Origin: an uncultured Paracoccaceae bacterium
GTDB lineage: Bacteria; Pseudomonadota; Alphaproteobacteria; Rhodobacterales; Rhodobacteraceae
Direction: 5' to 3'
DNA: 64,000 nucleotides
Assembly (NCBI GenBank): GCA_951812305.1
Contig: CATOSB010000008.1
Span: 434,001-498,000 of the forward strand
In this document: one piece after another, positions 19,369 to 28,282 of the stretch
How positions within the stretch are numbered: the stretch's first letter is position 1
Layout: each line of letters begins with the position of its first letter
Translations under genes and position numbers: made by a program
The notes under the pieces: generated by a model
What the model was told of the DNA's origin: nothing
Database searches by the model: none
What the model saw: the letters and a program-made list of their open reading frames with translations, nothing else

Positions 19369-19731
19369 TCAACCTGTCTCTTCGGTGTCTATACCCGATT
19401 GTTCCATCAATTGTCCAAGAAGACCCCAAAAGAAATCTTCGCCCGGGTAACCTTCGATCCGGCCGAGTTCCTGCCCGTCACGCACAAGAATGAAGGTCGG
19501 TGTAAAAACGACCCGGCGTGTAAGTTCCACTCCAACGGGCGGACTTAGGATGTCGTAACGTTGCAGCGGCGCTATGTCGCCTTCGGTCGTTTTGGGATAG
19601 ATTGGACCGATTTCCTTGTTCCAGCGTTCACACCAGACACAGCCCGGTTCTTCCGCCATCAGAAGCCGTGTCTCTGCAGGCGCCGTCATCGGTATGAGGC
19701 CGATCAAACAAATCAAAATCGCACGGAGCAC
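19369..19731 (-). CDS. soxS: periplasmic thioredoxin-like SoxS
   Basis: 120 residues from GTG 19731, chosen because AAAGGA sits six bases upstream on the minus strand; the track ATG at 19770 has no such site. A signal peptide (LRAILICLIGLIPMTAPA) precedes the redox motif CVWC at residues 31-34. In Paracoccus, SoxS reductively reactivates SoxYZ. It shares its promoter region with the divergent soxV. Confidence 0.85.
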   Translation of the reverse strand: MLRAILICLIGLIPMTAPAETRLLMAEEPGCVWCERWNKEIGPIYPKTTEGDIAPLQRYDILSPPVGVELTRRVVFTPTFILVRDGQELGRIEGYPGEDFFWGLLGQLMEQSGIDTEETG

Positions 19732-19770
19732 TTCGTTTCCTTTGATTGACGCTGGCGTTGATTCAATCAT

Positions 19771-19786
19771 AATCTAATATTTGAAT
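19771..19786. promoter_or_regulatory. candidate SoxR operator between soxS and soxV
   Basis: AATCTAATATTTGAAT, one mismatch from the ATTC-N8-GAAT pattern found exactly before soxX, soxB and the metallo-hydrolase operon. It is followed by the small inverted repeat TTGAA-TTC-TTCAA. The gap between the two divergent starts is only about 80 bp, so one site could control both. Confidence 0.55.
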
Positions 19787-19810
19787 TCTTCAAGGAAATG
19801 GAACGCACAA

Positions 19811-20551
19811 GTGTTTGATGTAACCGCAATTGGCGCGTTGGTGGCCGGTTTGATCTCGTTCCTGTCGCCCTGCATCCTGCCGATTGTTCCATTTTACCTG
19901 AGTTATCTGGCCGGGGTCGGCATGAACCAAATTACGGCGGATGCAGATATCTCCGGGCAAGTGCGAATGCGCGCCTTTCTGGCGGCGGTAATGTTTTCGC
20001 TGGGCGTCATCACGGTGTTCATGGGGCTGGGCGCCACCGCGACCGCATTCGGACAGATGGTGCGGGACTATTTCGACATCCTGCGCTGGATCGCGGCGGC
20101 AATCATCATCGCGATGGGTTTGCATTTTCTGGGCGTGATCCGGATCGGTATACTTTACCGCCAGTTCCGCGCGGATGCAGGCGGCACCAGCAATGTCAGT
20201 CTGGTTGGCGCGTTCGTCATTGGCCTCGCCTTCGCCTTCGGCTGGACGCCTTGCGTCGGGCCGGTACTGGCAGCGATCCTGTTCACCGCCGCAGGGCAGG
20301 AAACCGCAGGGCAGGGCGCTTGGCTGTTGTTCGTATACGGGCTGGGCATGACGTTGCCGTTTATTGTCGCAGCTCTGTTCATCGGCCCATTCATGCGCTG
20401 GATGTCGCGGTTCCGGCGACATCTGGGCCTGATCGAGAAATTGATGGGCGTCATGCTGATCCTGTTCGTTGTGCTGATTGCCACAAATTCCATCAACTAC
20501 ATCGCGCAATGGATGCTTGACGTATTTCCGTGGTTCACGGCCATTGGCTAA
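19811..20551 (+). CDS. soxV: CcdA-like thiol transporter SoxV
   Basis: 246 residues if GTG 19811 is the start (giving MFDVTAIGALVAG...); the track TTG at 19781 overlaps the operator. Six hydrophobic segments, with one cysteine in FLSPCILPIVPFYLSYL and the other in GWTPCVGPVLAA, the pair that relays electrons from cytoplasmic thioredoxin to periplasmic SoxW and SoxS. The TAA stop lies within the 7-bp target duplication of IS982 copy C, so the coding sequence is complete. Confidence 0.9.
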   Translation: MFDVTAIGALVAGLISFLSPCILPIVPFYLSYLAGVGMNQITADADISGQVRMRAFLAAVMFSLGVITVFMGLGATATAFGQMVRDYFDILRWIAAAIIIAMGLHFLGVIRIGILYRQFRADAGGTSNVSLVGAFVIGLAFAFGWTPCVGPVLAAILFTAAGQETAGQGAWLLFVYGLGMTLPFIVAALFIGPFMRWMSRFRRHLGLIEKLMGVMLILFVVLIATNSINYIAQWMLDVFPWFTAIG

Positions 20552-20624
20552 AGGAACCCCGATTCTGGATAAGACGTTGGCGTCACCAGTGCACTACTCG
20601 ACAGAATTTTTTCGTAGTTTTTTG

Positions 20625-22225
20625 GTAACTCCCAAGCACCCTGTCCGATAGGGTTGCGGGGTTTTGTTCCGTCAGAGCCGTGCGATGATCTGAGGTGGTG
20701 ACAGGGTCAGGATTTCCAGGATGTTGAACCGGTGTTTTCTGGCCGTCGAGATGACGGACCTGATGTCGGCGAAGACCCGCGCGCCCTCGAGGGTGCGGAA
20801 GGTGCCCGAGATTTTCATGCGCAGCTTCATCATGCGCAGGTCCTGTTCGGCCTGATTGTTTGTGAATGGGACCGCGAAGTCGGCGATGAATCGCAAAACG
20901 TCATCGCGGTAGTCACGCAGGCGGAGGAGCAGGTTGTGGCCTGGCCGCCTGGCTTTTCGGCCGCGGGTGCCGGGGCTTTTGGCCAGCGGGGGCCGGCGTT
21001 CGTGGAAGGCGAGCCCCTTGGCGAGGATCGCCATGTATCTGGTGACTATACCCTGGCGAACCAGTTCCGGGAGTTCGGTCTCGCCTTGATCCTGAGCCGC
21101 GCATCTGAGCTGATTGGCGCTATGAAGCACTGCGCTCATCTCCGTCGCCCAAGGCTCTTTTTCGATCTCTTCGATGGCCTTGAGTTCGCGCAAGTGATGC
21201 GCCCCGCAGAGGGCGTGGGCGTCCACTCCGCTCATATGGGCGTAGTAGGGTTTCCAGTGATCATGAATGATCGTCCCGCCGGTCAGGAAGGTTGGAACAG
21301 CACCGCGTTTGGCGCTGATGCGGTAATGGGTGAAGGCGGTATCGCAGATCGTGTGCAGCCAGTGCAGCTTGCCGGCAACACGAAGTCCGGTCTCGTCCAG
21401 ATGCCGAACGCCGCCTTCGGCAAGCCGGGCGAGAATGTGTTCAACCACGACACCCATCTTATTTGCCGCGCCGCGCGTCCAGTTGGTCACGCTGGCCGCG
21501 CACAAGCTGGTGGCCCCAAACAGGTCGCGCATAAGCTGGCAGACCCGATCCTCGGGTATCAGCTGCTGAACATTGCAATAGACCGCCACTGCCCGCATGC
21601 GCGTGCCATATTGCACATGCGCGGCCACGCCATCGGGAAAGCCAGCCGTCGTCGTGGCTCGACAATGGTCGCAACAATAAACCGCCGCCTGATGCTCGGT
21701 GACCTCCAGGCGTGGCGCAGGCAAGTCGAACACCTGACGCTTCTCGATCCCTTTCACCATCTCCGCCGTCAGGGCGCTCTGACAGGCGCTGCAATGCGTC
21801 GCCTCATGCCGTTCGACAAAGTCGGGTGTTGACGTCTGGCGCAGGGTGTCGCCCCGGTGGCCAACTTGGCCGCCACTTTTCTTTCCGGATTTGCCACGCA
21901 GGCTGCGCGGGGCTGGCTTCTTCAGGCCATCACTTGAAGGGGGCTTGCTGCTATTGCTGCTGTTCTTGGCCAACTGTCGGCGCAGGTCCGTGATCTCTTC
22001 CGCCATGCTCGCCAACGCAGCTTCAAGCTCAGCGATCCGACGCAGAGCCGTGGCGAGAAGTTGTTCAAGGGCGGCAACCTGATCCATCCCACCACTGATT
22101 CAGAGAAATCAACCCGGCGCCACAGAATTCAGACAAGAAAGAAAAAAAACACGCGCAAAATGGCAAATTCGACTCACCATAAAACTGACAATAACACTCA
22201 AACGTGGGGGGTGCTTGGGAGTTAC
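20625..22225 (-). mobile_element. IS66-family single-gene element, copy 3
   Basis: 1601 bp, inverted relative to copies 1 and 2. The 8-bp duplication GTTTTTTG is at 20617-20624 and 22226-22233. Inserted near the 3' end of the passenger gene of IS982 copy C. Confidence 0.95.
20672..22087 (-). CDS. IS66-family (TnpC-type) transposase, copy 3
   Basis: 471 residues, intact, with the same domain order and DDE residues as copy 1 and the Arg form of the HERRPPL stretch. Nothing in the frame suggests inactivation. Confidence 0.93.
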   Translation of the reverse strand: MDQVAALEQLLATALRRIAELEAALASMAEEITDLRRQLAKNSSNSSKPPSSDGLKKPAPRSLRGKSGKKSGGQVGHRGDTLRQTSTPDFVERHEATHCSACQSALTAEMVKGIEKRQVFDLPAPRLEVTEHQAAVYCCDHCRATTTAGFPDGVAAHVQYGTRMRAVAVYCNVQQLIPEDRVCQLMRDLFGATSLCAASVTNWTRGAANKMGVVVEHILARLAEGGVRHLDETGLRVAGKLHWLHTICDTAFTHYRISAKRGAVPTFLTGGTIIHDHWKPYYAHMSGVDAHALCGAHHLRELKAIEEIEKEPWATEMSAVLHSANQLRCAAQDQGETELPELVRQGIVTRYMAILAKGLAFHERRPPLAKSPGTRGRKARRPGHNLLLRLRDYRDDVLRFIADFAVPFTNNQAEQDLRMMKLRMKISGTFRTLEGARVFADIRSVISTARKHRFNILEILTLSPPQIIARL

Positions 22226-22729
22226 GTTTTTTGATTCGTTTTTTACGATACTCGTTGACCCTTTTTCGCAGAGGGTTGCGATGAGGGATTTCCACCATTG
22301 TTATGGAAATGATCCTCGGTTCTCTCAAAGCCTCATTTGGCTCCAGTTCAACGGCAATTCCGCCAAACTCTCCAAGAAATAGAACATTTGAAACGGTTTC
22401 GTGATCTGCTTTGAATGTATCAGGGTCATTTTTCCGTACGTGTTTCGGGATGATCACCTGAAAGGGAGTGGCAGCCATCAGATCGAGCACAAGTGTCATG
22501 GTTCTTTTAGGGAGCGCAGCCAGTTCATTGAGCTTATCCGTGAGGGCGTAGAAACGGTTGGGGTCCTCTTCCATCATGTCGAACATGAGGTCCCGGATCT
22601 TCTCATAAGCGAGATCTTCGTTGATTGGGAAGTTGTTCTCCATGGCGCGCACCTTTTGCCCCGTGTTGACCAGCCTGAATGCCCCCGTGATTAGTATGGG
22701 GTGAGAGGGGTTTCCAGGTACGTTGCCCC

Positions 22730-23665
22730 ATGATTCAAGGTTCAAAAGCGACACAATATGGACCGCCACTCATGTCGATCACTAACACCGCACTTTTTGT
22801 CTGTCTCGATGATTTTGCAAAAACCTACGAGGACTGGGAGCGCCACCGGTTGATCCCCTCGGGTCGTCAGAGGCTTCGCTCCGGCAAGCTGACCCTGGGG
22901 GAGAGCCTGTTCATCATGGTCTTGTTTCACTTGTCGCCGTTCAAGGACTTCAAACATTATTGGATTTATGGCGTTGAGCAGAAATACCGTGACTGCTTTG
23001 GCAACCTCCCGAGCTATGGTCGGTTTGTCAGCCTCATGCCAAGATTAATGGTGCCGTTTTGCATACTGCTGCACTGCTTCAGCGGTGAAAAAACCGGCGT
23101 CTATTTTGCCGACAGCACTAAGCTCGCGGTCTGCCACAATGCCCGCATTAATCGAAACAAGGTCTTCAAGGGGCTGGCAAAGCGCGGTCGCAGCACAATG
23201 GGCTGGTTCTTTGGCTTCAAACTGCATCTAATCATCAACAACAAGGGGGAGATCATGGCCGTCAAAATCACGGCAGGTAATGTCGATGATCGAAAGCCGT
23301 TTGAAGCCATGATCGCGGGCCTCGAAGGCAAAATATTTGCTGATAAGGGCTATATCTCCAAATCCCTCTTCCAACGGCTCTGGCAGCGTGGCCTCCACCT
23401 CGTCACCGGCATTCGCCGCAACATGAAAAACTATCTCCTGCCAATCCTGAACAAAATCCTGTTGCGAAGGCGGTTCATCATCGAAACTCTGTTCGATAAG
23501 TTGAAAACCAGCATGGGACTGGAACACACTCGACACAGATCGCCTGCCAACGCATTCGTACACCTCATCTCGTGTGTCGCAGCCTATATGCTCGGGAAAA
23601 CCAAAGTTAAAATGGGACCCATAACCGTGCCGGAAACAATCAGGCAGGTCGAATACCAGATATAG
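22730..23665 (+). CDS. IS982-family transposase, intact (copy C)
   Basis: 311 residues, identical to copy B apart from a Ser for Ala change in RLRSGKLTL. All catalytic landmarks listed for copy B are present. Read-through from this gene could contribute to transcription of soxW, whose ribosome-binding site begins 21 bp past the transposase stop. Confidence 0.93.
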   Translation: MIQGSKATQYGPPLMSITNTALFVCLDDFAKTYEDWERHRLIPSGRQRLRSGKLTLGESLFIMVLFHLSPFKDFKHYWIYGVEQKYRDCFGNLPSYGRFVSLMPRLMVPFCILLHCFSGEKTGVYFADSTKLAVCHNARINRNKVFKGLAKRGRSTMGWFFGFKLHLIINNKGEIMAVKITAGNVDDRKPFEAMIAGLEGKIFADKGYISKSLFQRLWQRGLHLVTGIRRNMKNYLLPILNKILLRRRFIIETLFDKLKTSMGLEHTRHRSPANAFVHLISCVAAYMLGKTKVKMGPITVPETIRQVEYQI

Positions 23666-23700
23666 CGCTTATCCAGAACTCAGGTTAAAGGAGGAGAAAT

Positions 23701-24276
23701 ATGAAACGCCTGTTTGCACTCGCCATTTCACTGCTAATCGCGACCAGCGTAACTGCCGTCGAAATCGGCGATGACGGTCTGCACAAGACGCCCTGGATGC
23801 GCGACACGTTCAAGGACCTGACAGAAGATCTGGAAGAAGCCAACGCCGAAGGCAAACGCCTGATGATCATGTTCGAACAGCGCGGATGCATCTATTGCAC
23901 CAAGATGCATGAAGAGGTGTTCCCGGATGAACGGATCACCAAATTCATCGAGGACAATTACTTCGTTGTTCAGCTCAACCTGCATGGATCGACCGAGGTC
24001 ACCGATTTTGACGGCGAAACGCTGGAAGAACGTCAGATGGCGCGGAAATGGGGCGTTCTTTTCACGCCATCAATCATGTTCATGCCAATGGACGTCGAAG
24101 ATGGTGCGACCGCTCCCCAAGTGGCAGTTGCCGTGATGCCGGGTGCGTTCGGTAAGGGCACGACGCTCGATATGCTGACATGGGTAGCCGAAGAGCGTTA
24201 TCTCGATGACGAAGAGGATTTCCAGCGGTATCACGCCCGAATGATTCAAGAGCGCAACAACGGTTCCACCGACTAA
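23701..24276 (+). CDS. soxW: periplasmic thioredoxin SoxW
   Basis: 191 residues with a signal peptide (MKRLFALAISLLIATSVTAV) and the redox motif CIYC at residues 63-66 in a thioredoxin fold of the SoxW/DUF255-like type. SoxW takes electrons from SoxV. A strong AGGAGG-type site lies just upstream and was preserved by the IS982 target duplication. The gene is now cut off from the soxV promoter region by 3.1 kb of insertion sequence, so its expression depends on IS-borne or read-through transcription. Confidence 0.9.
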   Translation: MKRLFALAISLLIATSVTAVEIGDDGLHKTPWMRDTFKDLTEDLEEANAEGKRLMIMFEQRGCIYCTKMHEEVFPDERITKFIEDNYFVVQLNLHGSTEVTDFDGETLEERQMARKWGVLFTPSIMFMPMDVEDGATAPQVAVAVMPGAFGKGTTLDMLTWVAEERYLDDEEDFQRYHARMIQERNNGSTD

Positions 24277-24295
24277 AGCCTGCGTACGTAACATT

Positions 24296-24315
24296 AAATT
24301 CAACTAGTTGAATTT
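24296..24315. promoter_or_regulatory. candidate SoxR operator upstream of soxX
   Basis: AAATTCAACTAGTTGAATTT is a perfect 20-bp palindrome in the soxW-soxX gap and contains ATTC-N8-GAAT (24298-24313). Its location corresponds to the soxW-X site bound by SoxR in other sox clusters. Confidence 0.75.
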
Positions 24316-24377
24316 GTTGTTGCGTGACGGGTTTTGTGTGCGCTAGTGTACCGAGAACAAAGATCCAGGGAGGACTC

Positions 24378-24839
24378 ATGAAAAACCATGTCTTGGGGGC
24401 AGTGGCGGCGTTGGCGGTTTCGTCAACGGCTGTGACTGCGGCGGAGGTTTCGCCAAGCGACGTTGCCTTTGACGAATACGGCGCGGTCATGGCCTCGCTA
24501 AGTGGCGCGGATGGCGATCCTGCAAATGGCGCCAAAGTTTTCGCGAACCGCAAACTCGGCAATTGTCTGGCCTGCCACGAAAATTCTGACATGAGCGAAG
24601 CGCCATTCCATGGCGAGGTTGGCCCATCGCTGGACGGCGTCGGCTCACGTTGGGAAGTTGGCGAACTGCGCGGTATCGTGACGAACTCGAAAAAGACGTT
24701 CCCGGACACCATGATGCCGGCGTTTTACATCGACGGAGGTTACGAGCGCCCGCTTGAGAAATTCGCAGGCAAGTCCATTCTTTCGGCGCAGGACGTCGAA
24801 GATGTGGTCGCCTATTTGCTGACGCTCAAAGACGAATAA
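24378..24839 (+). CDS. soxX: cytochrome c SoxX
   Basis: 153 residues from ATG 24378 with AGGGAGGA upstream; the track start 24324 is too early. A signal peptide ending near VTAAE is followed by one class-I heme site, CLACH at residues 63-67, with the distal methionine in DTMMPAFY. SoxX pairs with SoxA to form the heme enzyme that joins thiosulfate to the SoxY cysteine in the periplasm. First gene of soxXYZA, downstream of the palindromic operator. Confidence 0.95.
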   Translation: MKNHVLGAVAALAVSSTAVTAAEVSPSDVAFDEYGAVMASLSGADGDPANGAKVFANRKLGNCLACHENSDMSEAPFHGEVGPSLDGVGSRWEVGELRGIVTNSKKTFPDTMMPAFYIDGGYERPLEKFAGKSILSAQDVEDVVAYLLTLKDE

Positions 24840-24863
24840 CGCCAGGTATCCGGAGGACATGAG

Positions 24864-25274
24864 ATGACACTGACAAGAAGAGAGATGCTGGCCATCGGCG
24901 CAAGCGCGATTGCGGTTGCCACCGGTGCCCCGGCATTTGCAGTAACCGACGCGGTGATGGAATTCACCGGCGGCGCGGAAACCGGCGAGGGCGGCGTAAC
25001 GGTCACCGCGCCTGAGATCGCCGAAAACGGCAACACGGTTCCGATCACGGTTGAAGCCCCGGGCGCAGAGGCGATTGCGGTCTATGCCGATGGCAACCCG
25101 GTTCCAAATGTCGTGACGTTTAAATTTGGCGAATTGAGCCCGGCACAGGCCGCTTCAACCCGCATCCGTCTGGCCAAAAGCCAGAATGTCGTTGCCGTCG
25201 CAAAAATGGCGGACGGTTCGTACAGCATGTCTCAGGCAGCTGTGAAAGTCACAATCGGCGGCTGCGGCGGCTGA
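24864..25274 (+). CDS. soxY: sulfur carrier subunit SoxY
   Basis: 136 residues. A twin-arginine signal is present (LTRREMLAIGASAIAVATG). The protein ends in the swinging-arm motif GGCGG, whose cysteine (residue 134) carries the sulfur intermediate through the cycle. It forms a heterodimer with SoxZ, encoded 18 bp downstream. Confidence 0.97.
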   Translation: MTLTRREMLAIGASAIAVATGAPAFAVTDAVMEFTGGAETGEGGVTVTAPEIAENGNTVPITVEAPGAEAIAVYADGNPVPNVVTFKFGELSPAQAASTRIRLAKSQNVVAVAKMADGSYSMSQAAVKVTIGGCGG

Positions 25275-25292
25275 AGCAGGGGAGAGAAAGAC

Positions 25293-25622
25293 ATGGCATC
25301 CGGAGTAAAACCCCGCGTCAAGGTACCGAAATCAGCAAGCGCTGGCGATACGATCACGATCAAGACGCTGATCAGCCACAAAATGGAATCGGGCCAACGC
25401 AAGGACGGCGACGGCAACACAATCCCCCGTTCGATAATCAATCGCTTCACTGCCGACTTTAACGGCAAGAACGTGATTGATGTCGCATTGGAACCGGCGA
25501 TTTCGACCAATCCGTACTTCCAGTTCGACGCGACCGTGCCCGAAGCAGGAGAGTTCCATTTCACCTGGTATGACGACGACGGCGACGTCTATGAGACAAA
25601 GAAATCCGTCAAAGTCGGCTAA
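25293..25622 (+). CDS. soxZ: SoxZ, partner of SoxY
   Basis: 109 residues, no signal peptide, which is normal because SoxZ is exported with SoxY through the Tat pathway. The immunoglobulin-like fold is recognisable from PRVKVPKSASAGDTITIKTLISHKMESG and the late FHFTWYDDDGDVYETKKSV. GGGGAGAG precedes the start. Confidence 0.97.
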   Translation: MASGVKPRVKVPKSASAGDTITIKTLISHKMESGQRKDGDGNTIPRSIINRFTADFNGKNVIDVALEPAISTNPYFQFDATVPEAGEFHFTWYDDDGDVYETKKSVKVG

Positions 25623-25647
25623 GCCGCGTGACAGGGAGGAAAAATAT

Positions 25648-26478
25648 ATGAATAAGATGCTCTCAGCCGTTGCTGCGCTGGCCCTTGTGGCCGGATCCGC
25701 GACGGCGGGCGAGGACGCGATACTGTCGATTGATGGTGAGAACTTTGTCACCCAAATCGCCGCGCCATCGCATATGGAAAATGTCGATACGATCTTTTCC
25801 GGCTGGGTGTTCCGAACGGACGAAACCCAGGAATTGCAAACAGATGACTTCGATAATCCGGCTTTCGTCTTCGTCGATCAGGCGATTGATCAGTGGGACA
25901 CGGTTGAAGGTTCCGAAGGCAAATCCTGCTCGGATTGCCACAGCGACGTTGCAGATTTTGTGGGCCTGAAGGCCACATTGCCGCGCGTCGAAAATGGCGA
26001 GTTGGTGACGCTGACCAATCTGGTCAATGAGTGTGTGACTGAGCGGATGGGATCCAAAGAGTGGAAATACTCCGGCGGCAAGATGTCGGCGATGACGGCG
26101 CTTATTGCGCACCAGTCCCGTGGTATGCCGGTGAATGTCAGCATCGACGGCGATGCGGCGTCTCACTGGGAACTTGGTAAAGAGATTTACTACACTCGTG
26201 TCGGTCAGTTGCAGATGGCCTGCGCTAACTGCCATGAGGACAATTTTGGCAACATGATCCGCGCCGACCACCTGAGCCAGGGCCAGACCAACGGCTTTCC
26301 GCTTTATCGTTTGAAGAACGCCAAGATCAACACGACGCATGGGCGTTTCAAGGGATGCATGAGCAACATCCGCGCCACGCCTTACAAAGAAGGCTCGCCG
26401 GAATTCAAAGCGCTGGAACTTTACGTCGCATCGCGTGGCAATGGGTTGAGCGTAGAGACGCCCGCAGTCCGCAACTAA
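25648..26478 (+). CDS. soxA: diheme cytochrome c SoxA
   Basis: 276 residues from ATG 25648 with AGGGAGGA upstream; the track start 25477 lies in soxZ. After a signal peptide (ending SATAGED) come two heme sites, CSDCH at 94-98 and CANCH at 192-196. The conserved active-site cysteine of the catalytic heme is C237 in FKGCMSNIRATPY. It forms SoxXA with SoxX. A terminator follows directly. Confidence 0.96.
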   Translation: MNKMLSAVAALALVAGSATAGEDAILSIDGENFVTQIAAPSHMENVDTIFSGWVFRTDETQELQTDDFDNPAFVFVDQAIDQWDTVEGSEGKSCSDCHSDVADFVGLKATLPRVENGELVTLTNLVNECVTERMGSKEWKYSGGKMSAMTALIAHQSRGMPVNVSIDGDAASHWELGKEIYYTRVGQLQMACANCHEDNFGNMIRADHLSQGQTNGFPLYRLKNAKINTTHGRFKGCMSNIRATPYKEGSPEFKALELYVASRGNGLSVETPAVRN

Positions 26479-26489
26479 AGAGTTCGTAT

Positions 26490-26524
26490 AAGGCCCTGCA
26501 ACTCGCTGCGGGGCCTTTTCTTTT
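26490..26524 (+). terminator. rho-independent terminator after soxA
   Basis: The stem AAGGCCC(T)GC / GC(G)GGGCCTT is followed by TTCTTTTC. It lies 12 bp after the soxA stop and before the soxB operator, dividing the structural genes into soxXYZA and soxBCDE units. Confidence 0.8.
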
Positions 26525-26531
26525 CATATGA

Positions 26532-26547
26532 ATTCAAATATGCGAAT
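26532..26547. promoter_or_regulatory. candidate SoxR operator upstream of soxB
   Basis: ATTCAAATATGCGAAT matches ATTC-N8-GAAT exactly. It lies 20 bp before the soxB ATG, between two copies of TATGAATTCA, so the whole stretch may contain overlapping half sites. Confidence 0.65.
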
Positions 26548-26567
26548 ATGAATTCAGGAGACGCAAA

Positions 26568-28265
26568 ATGATCTCGCGCAGAGACTTTATGCAAGTCGGG
26601 ATGGCTGCCGCTGCGGTCGTTGGTGGCTCCGGCTTTGGGAATTGGGCGCGATTGGCGGCACAGCAATCGCTGACGCAGGATCAGCTGCTGGAATTTGACA
26701 CGTTCGGCAATGTCTCTCTGATCCACGTAACAGACATCCATGCGCAGATGAAACCGATCTACTTTCGGGAACCTTCGGTCAATATCGGAGTTGGCGGCAA
26801 CGCCGGCGCAGTTCCCCATCTGACCGGTGCGGATTTTCGCAAGTTATACGGCATCGCGGATGGCTCACCCTCACACTACGCGCTGTCGTCGGGCGATTTC
26901 ACGGCACTCGCGCAAGGCTATGGCCGCGTCGGCGGGCTGGACCGCATGGCGACCGTTATCAACGCGATCCGTGCCGACCGGCCCGATGCGATCCTGCTGG
27001 ATGGTGGCGATACATGGCATGGGTCTTACACGACCTATCACACGGCCGGGCAGGACATGGTCAACGTGATGAATGCGCTAAAGCCCGATGCGATGACATT
27101 CCACTGGGAATTCACACTTGGCTCTGACCGGGTGCATGAAATCCTCGAAGATCTTCCCTTCGCGGCGCTCGGTCAGAACATTTTTGACGTTGAGTGGGAT
27201 GAACCGGCGGAACTTTTCCCGCCCTACACGTTCTTCGAACGCGGCGGCACCAAGATCGCGGTGATCGGGCAGGCCTTCCCCTATATGCCGATTGCCAATC
27301 CCGGGTGGATGTTCCCGGAATACTCTTTCGGTCTGCGGCAGGAAAACCTGCAGGCGATGGTCGATGAGGTGAAAGGCGAGGGCGCGGAATGCGTCGTGCT
27401 TCTGAGCCACAACGGTTTTGACGTCGACAAGAAAATGGCGAGCGTCGTCAGTGGAATCGATGTGATCCTGTCGGGCCACACCCACGATGCCCTTCCTGAA
27501 CCTGTTTTGGTGGGGCAAACCATCATCCTGCCCTCCGGTTCGAATGGAAAATTCGTCACTCGCGTCGACCTTGATATCCGCGATGGGCGGATGATGGGAT
27601 ATAAGACCAAACTGATCCCGATCTTCTCTGACGTGATCGAACCGGATGCTAAGGTGGCTGCAATTATCGATGCTGAGCGGGCGCCTTACGAGGCGGCGAT
27701 GTCAGAGGTGATCGGCAAAACCGACAGCCTGCTGTACCGGCGCGGCAATTTCAACGGAACTTGGGACGATCTGATCTGCGATGCGCTTCTGTCGGAGCGC
27801 GATGCCGAGATTGCCCTGTCGCCCGGCGTCCGCTGGGGGCCATCGATCCTGCCCGATCAGGATATTACCCGCGAGGACATCTTTGGCGTTACATCCATGA
27901 CCTATCCCAACGCCTATCGCACGGAATTTACCGGCGAATTCCTGCATGTCGTGCTGGAAGACGTCGCCGACAACATCTTCAACCCCGACCCGTTTTTCCA
28001 ACAGGGTGGCGACATGGTGCGCACTGGCGGGCTTGGCTACACCATCGACGTGTCTAAGCCGCAAGGCGAACGGATCAGCGATATGACGCTGCTTGCAACA
28101 GGCGAGAAAATCGATCCGGCAAAGAACTACGTCGTGGCCGGGTGGGCCAGTGTGAACGAGGGAACCGAAGGCCCCCCGATCTGGGACGTGGTGGAAGGCC
28201 ATATCAGGAAACAGGGCACCGTGACGGTGCAACCCAACACCAGCGTTGAAGTTACAGGCATTTGA
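26568..28265 (+). CDS. soxB: thiosulfohydrolase SoxB
   Basis: 565 residues. Tat signal SRRDFMQVGMAAAAVVGG. The dimanganese 5'-nucleotidase-like core is visible: HVTDIHAQMKP, LLDGGDTWHGS, LLSHNGFDVDKK and SGHTHDALPEP. SoxB releases sulfate from SoxYZ-bound sulfane sulfonate in the periplasm. The start has CAGGAGAC upstream. First gene of the second sox transcription unit. Confidence 0.97.
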   Translation: MISRRDFMQVGMAAAAVVGGSGFGNWARLAAQQSLTQDQLLEFDTFGNVSLIHVTDIHAQMKPIYFREPSVNIGVGGNAGAVPHLTGADFRKLYGIADGSPSHYALSSGDFTALAQGYGRVGGLDRMATVINAIRADRPDAILLDGGDTWHGSYTTYHTAGQDMVNVMNALKPDAMTFHWEFTLGSDRVHEILEDLPFAALGQNIFDVEWDEPAELFPPYTFFERGGTKIAVIGQAFPYMPIANPGWMFPEYSFGLRQENLQAMVDEVKGEGAECVVLLSHNGFDVDKKMASVVSGIDVILSGHTHDALPEPVLVGQTIILPSGSNGKFVTRVDLDIRDGRMMGYKTKLIPIFSDVIEPDAKVAAIIDAERAPYEAAMSEVIGKTDSLLYRRGNFNGTWDDLICDALLSERDAEIALSPGVRWGPSILPDQDITREDIFGVTSMTYPNAYRTEFTGEFLHVVLEDVADNIFNPDPFFQQGGDMVRTGGLGYTIDVSKPQGERISDMTLLATGEKIDPAKNYVVAGWASVNEGTEGPPIWDVVEGHIRKQGTVTVQPNTSVEVTGI

Positions 28266-28282
28266 CCAAGGAGACAAAGGGC

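Larger units (their letters stand above)
20594..22643 (-). pseudogene. IS982 passenger gene, copy C, interrupted by IS66 copy 3
   Basis: The last ten or so codons are at 20594-20624 and the rest from 22226 up to ATG 22643. The break falls in the basic tail (after KKRIKK). The N-terminal part now reads into the IS66 end, giving the 234-residue fused frame in the track (22065-22769), so a nearly full passenger with a foreign tail could still be made. Confidence 0.85.
20556..23685 (+). mobile_element. IS982-family element with passenger gene, copy C (contains IS66 copy 3)
   Basis: Same 3130-bp span and ends as copies A and B. The 7-bp target duplication TAAAGGA is at 20549-20555 and 23686-23692. 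It separates soxV from soxW. IS66 copy 3 interrupts the passenger gene and the transposase is intact. Confidence 0.93.

Noticed and set aside
22065-22769. 234-residue protein as a new gene
   Set aside because: It is the IS982 passenger N-terminus read through into the IS66 end after insertion, not an evolved gene.
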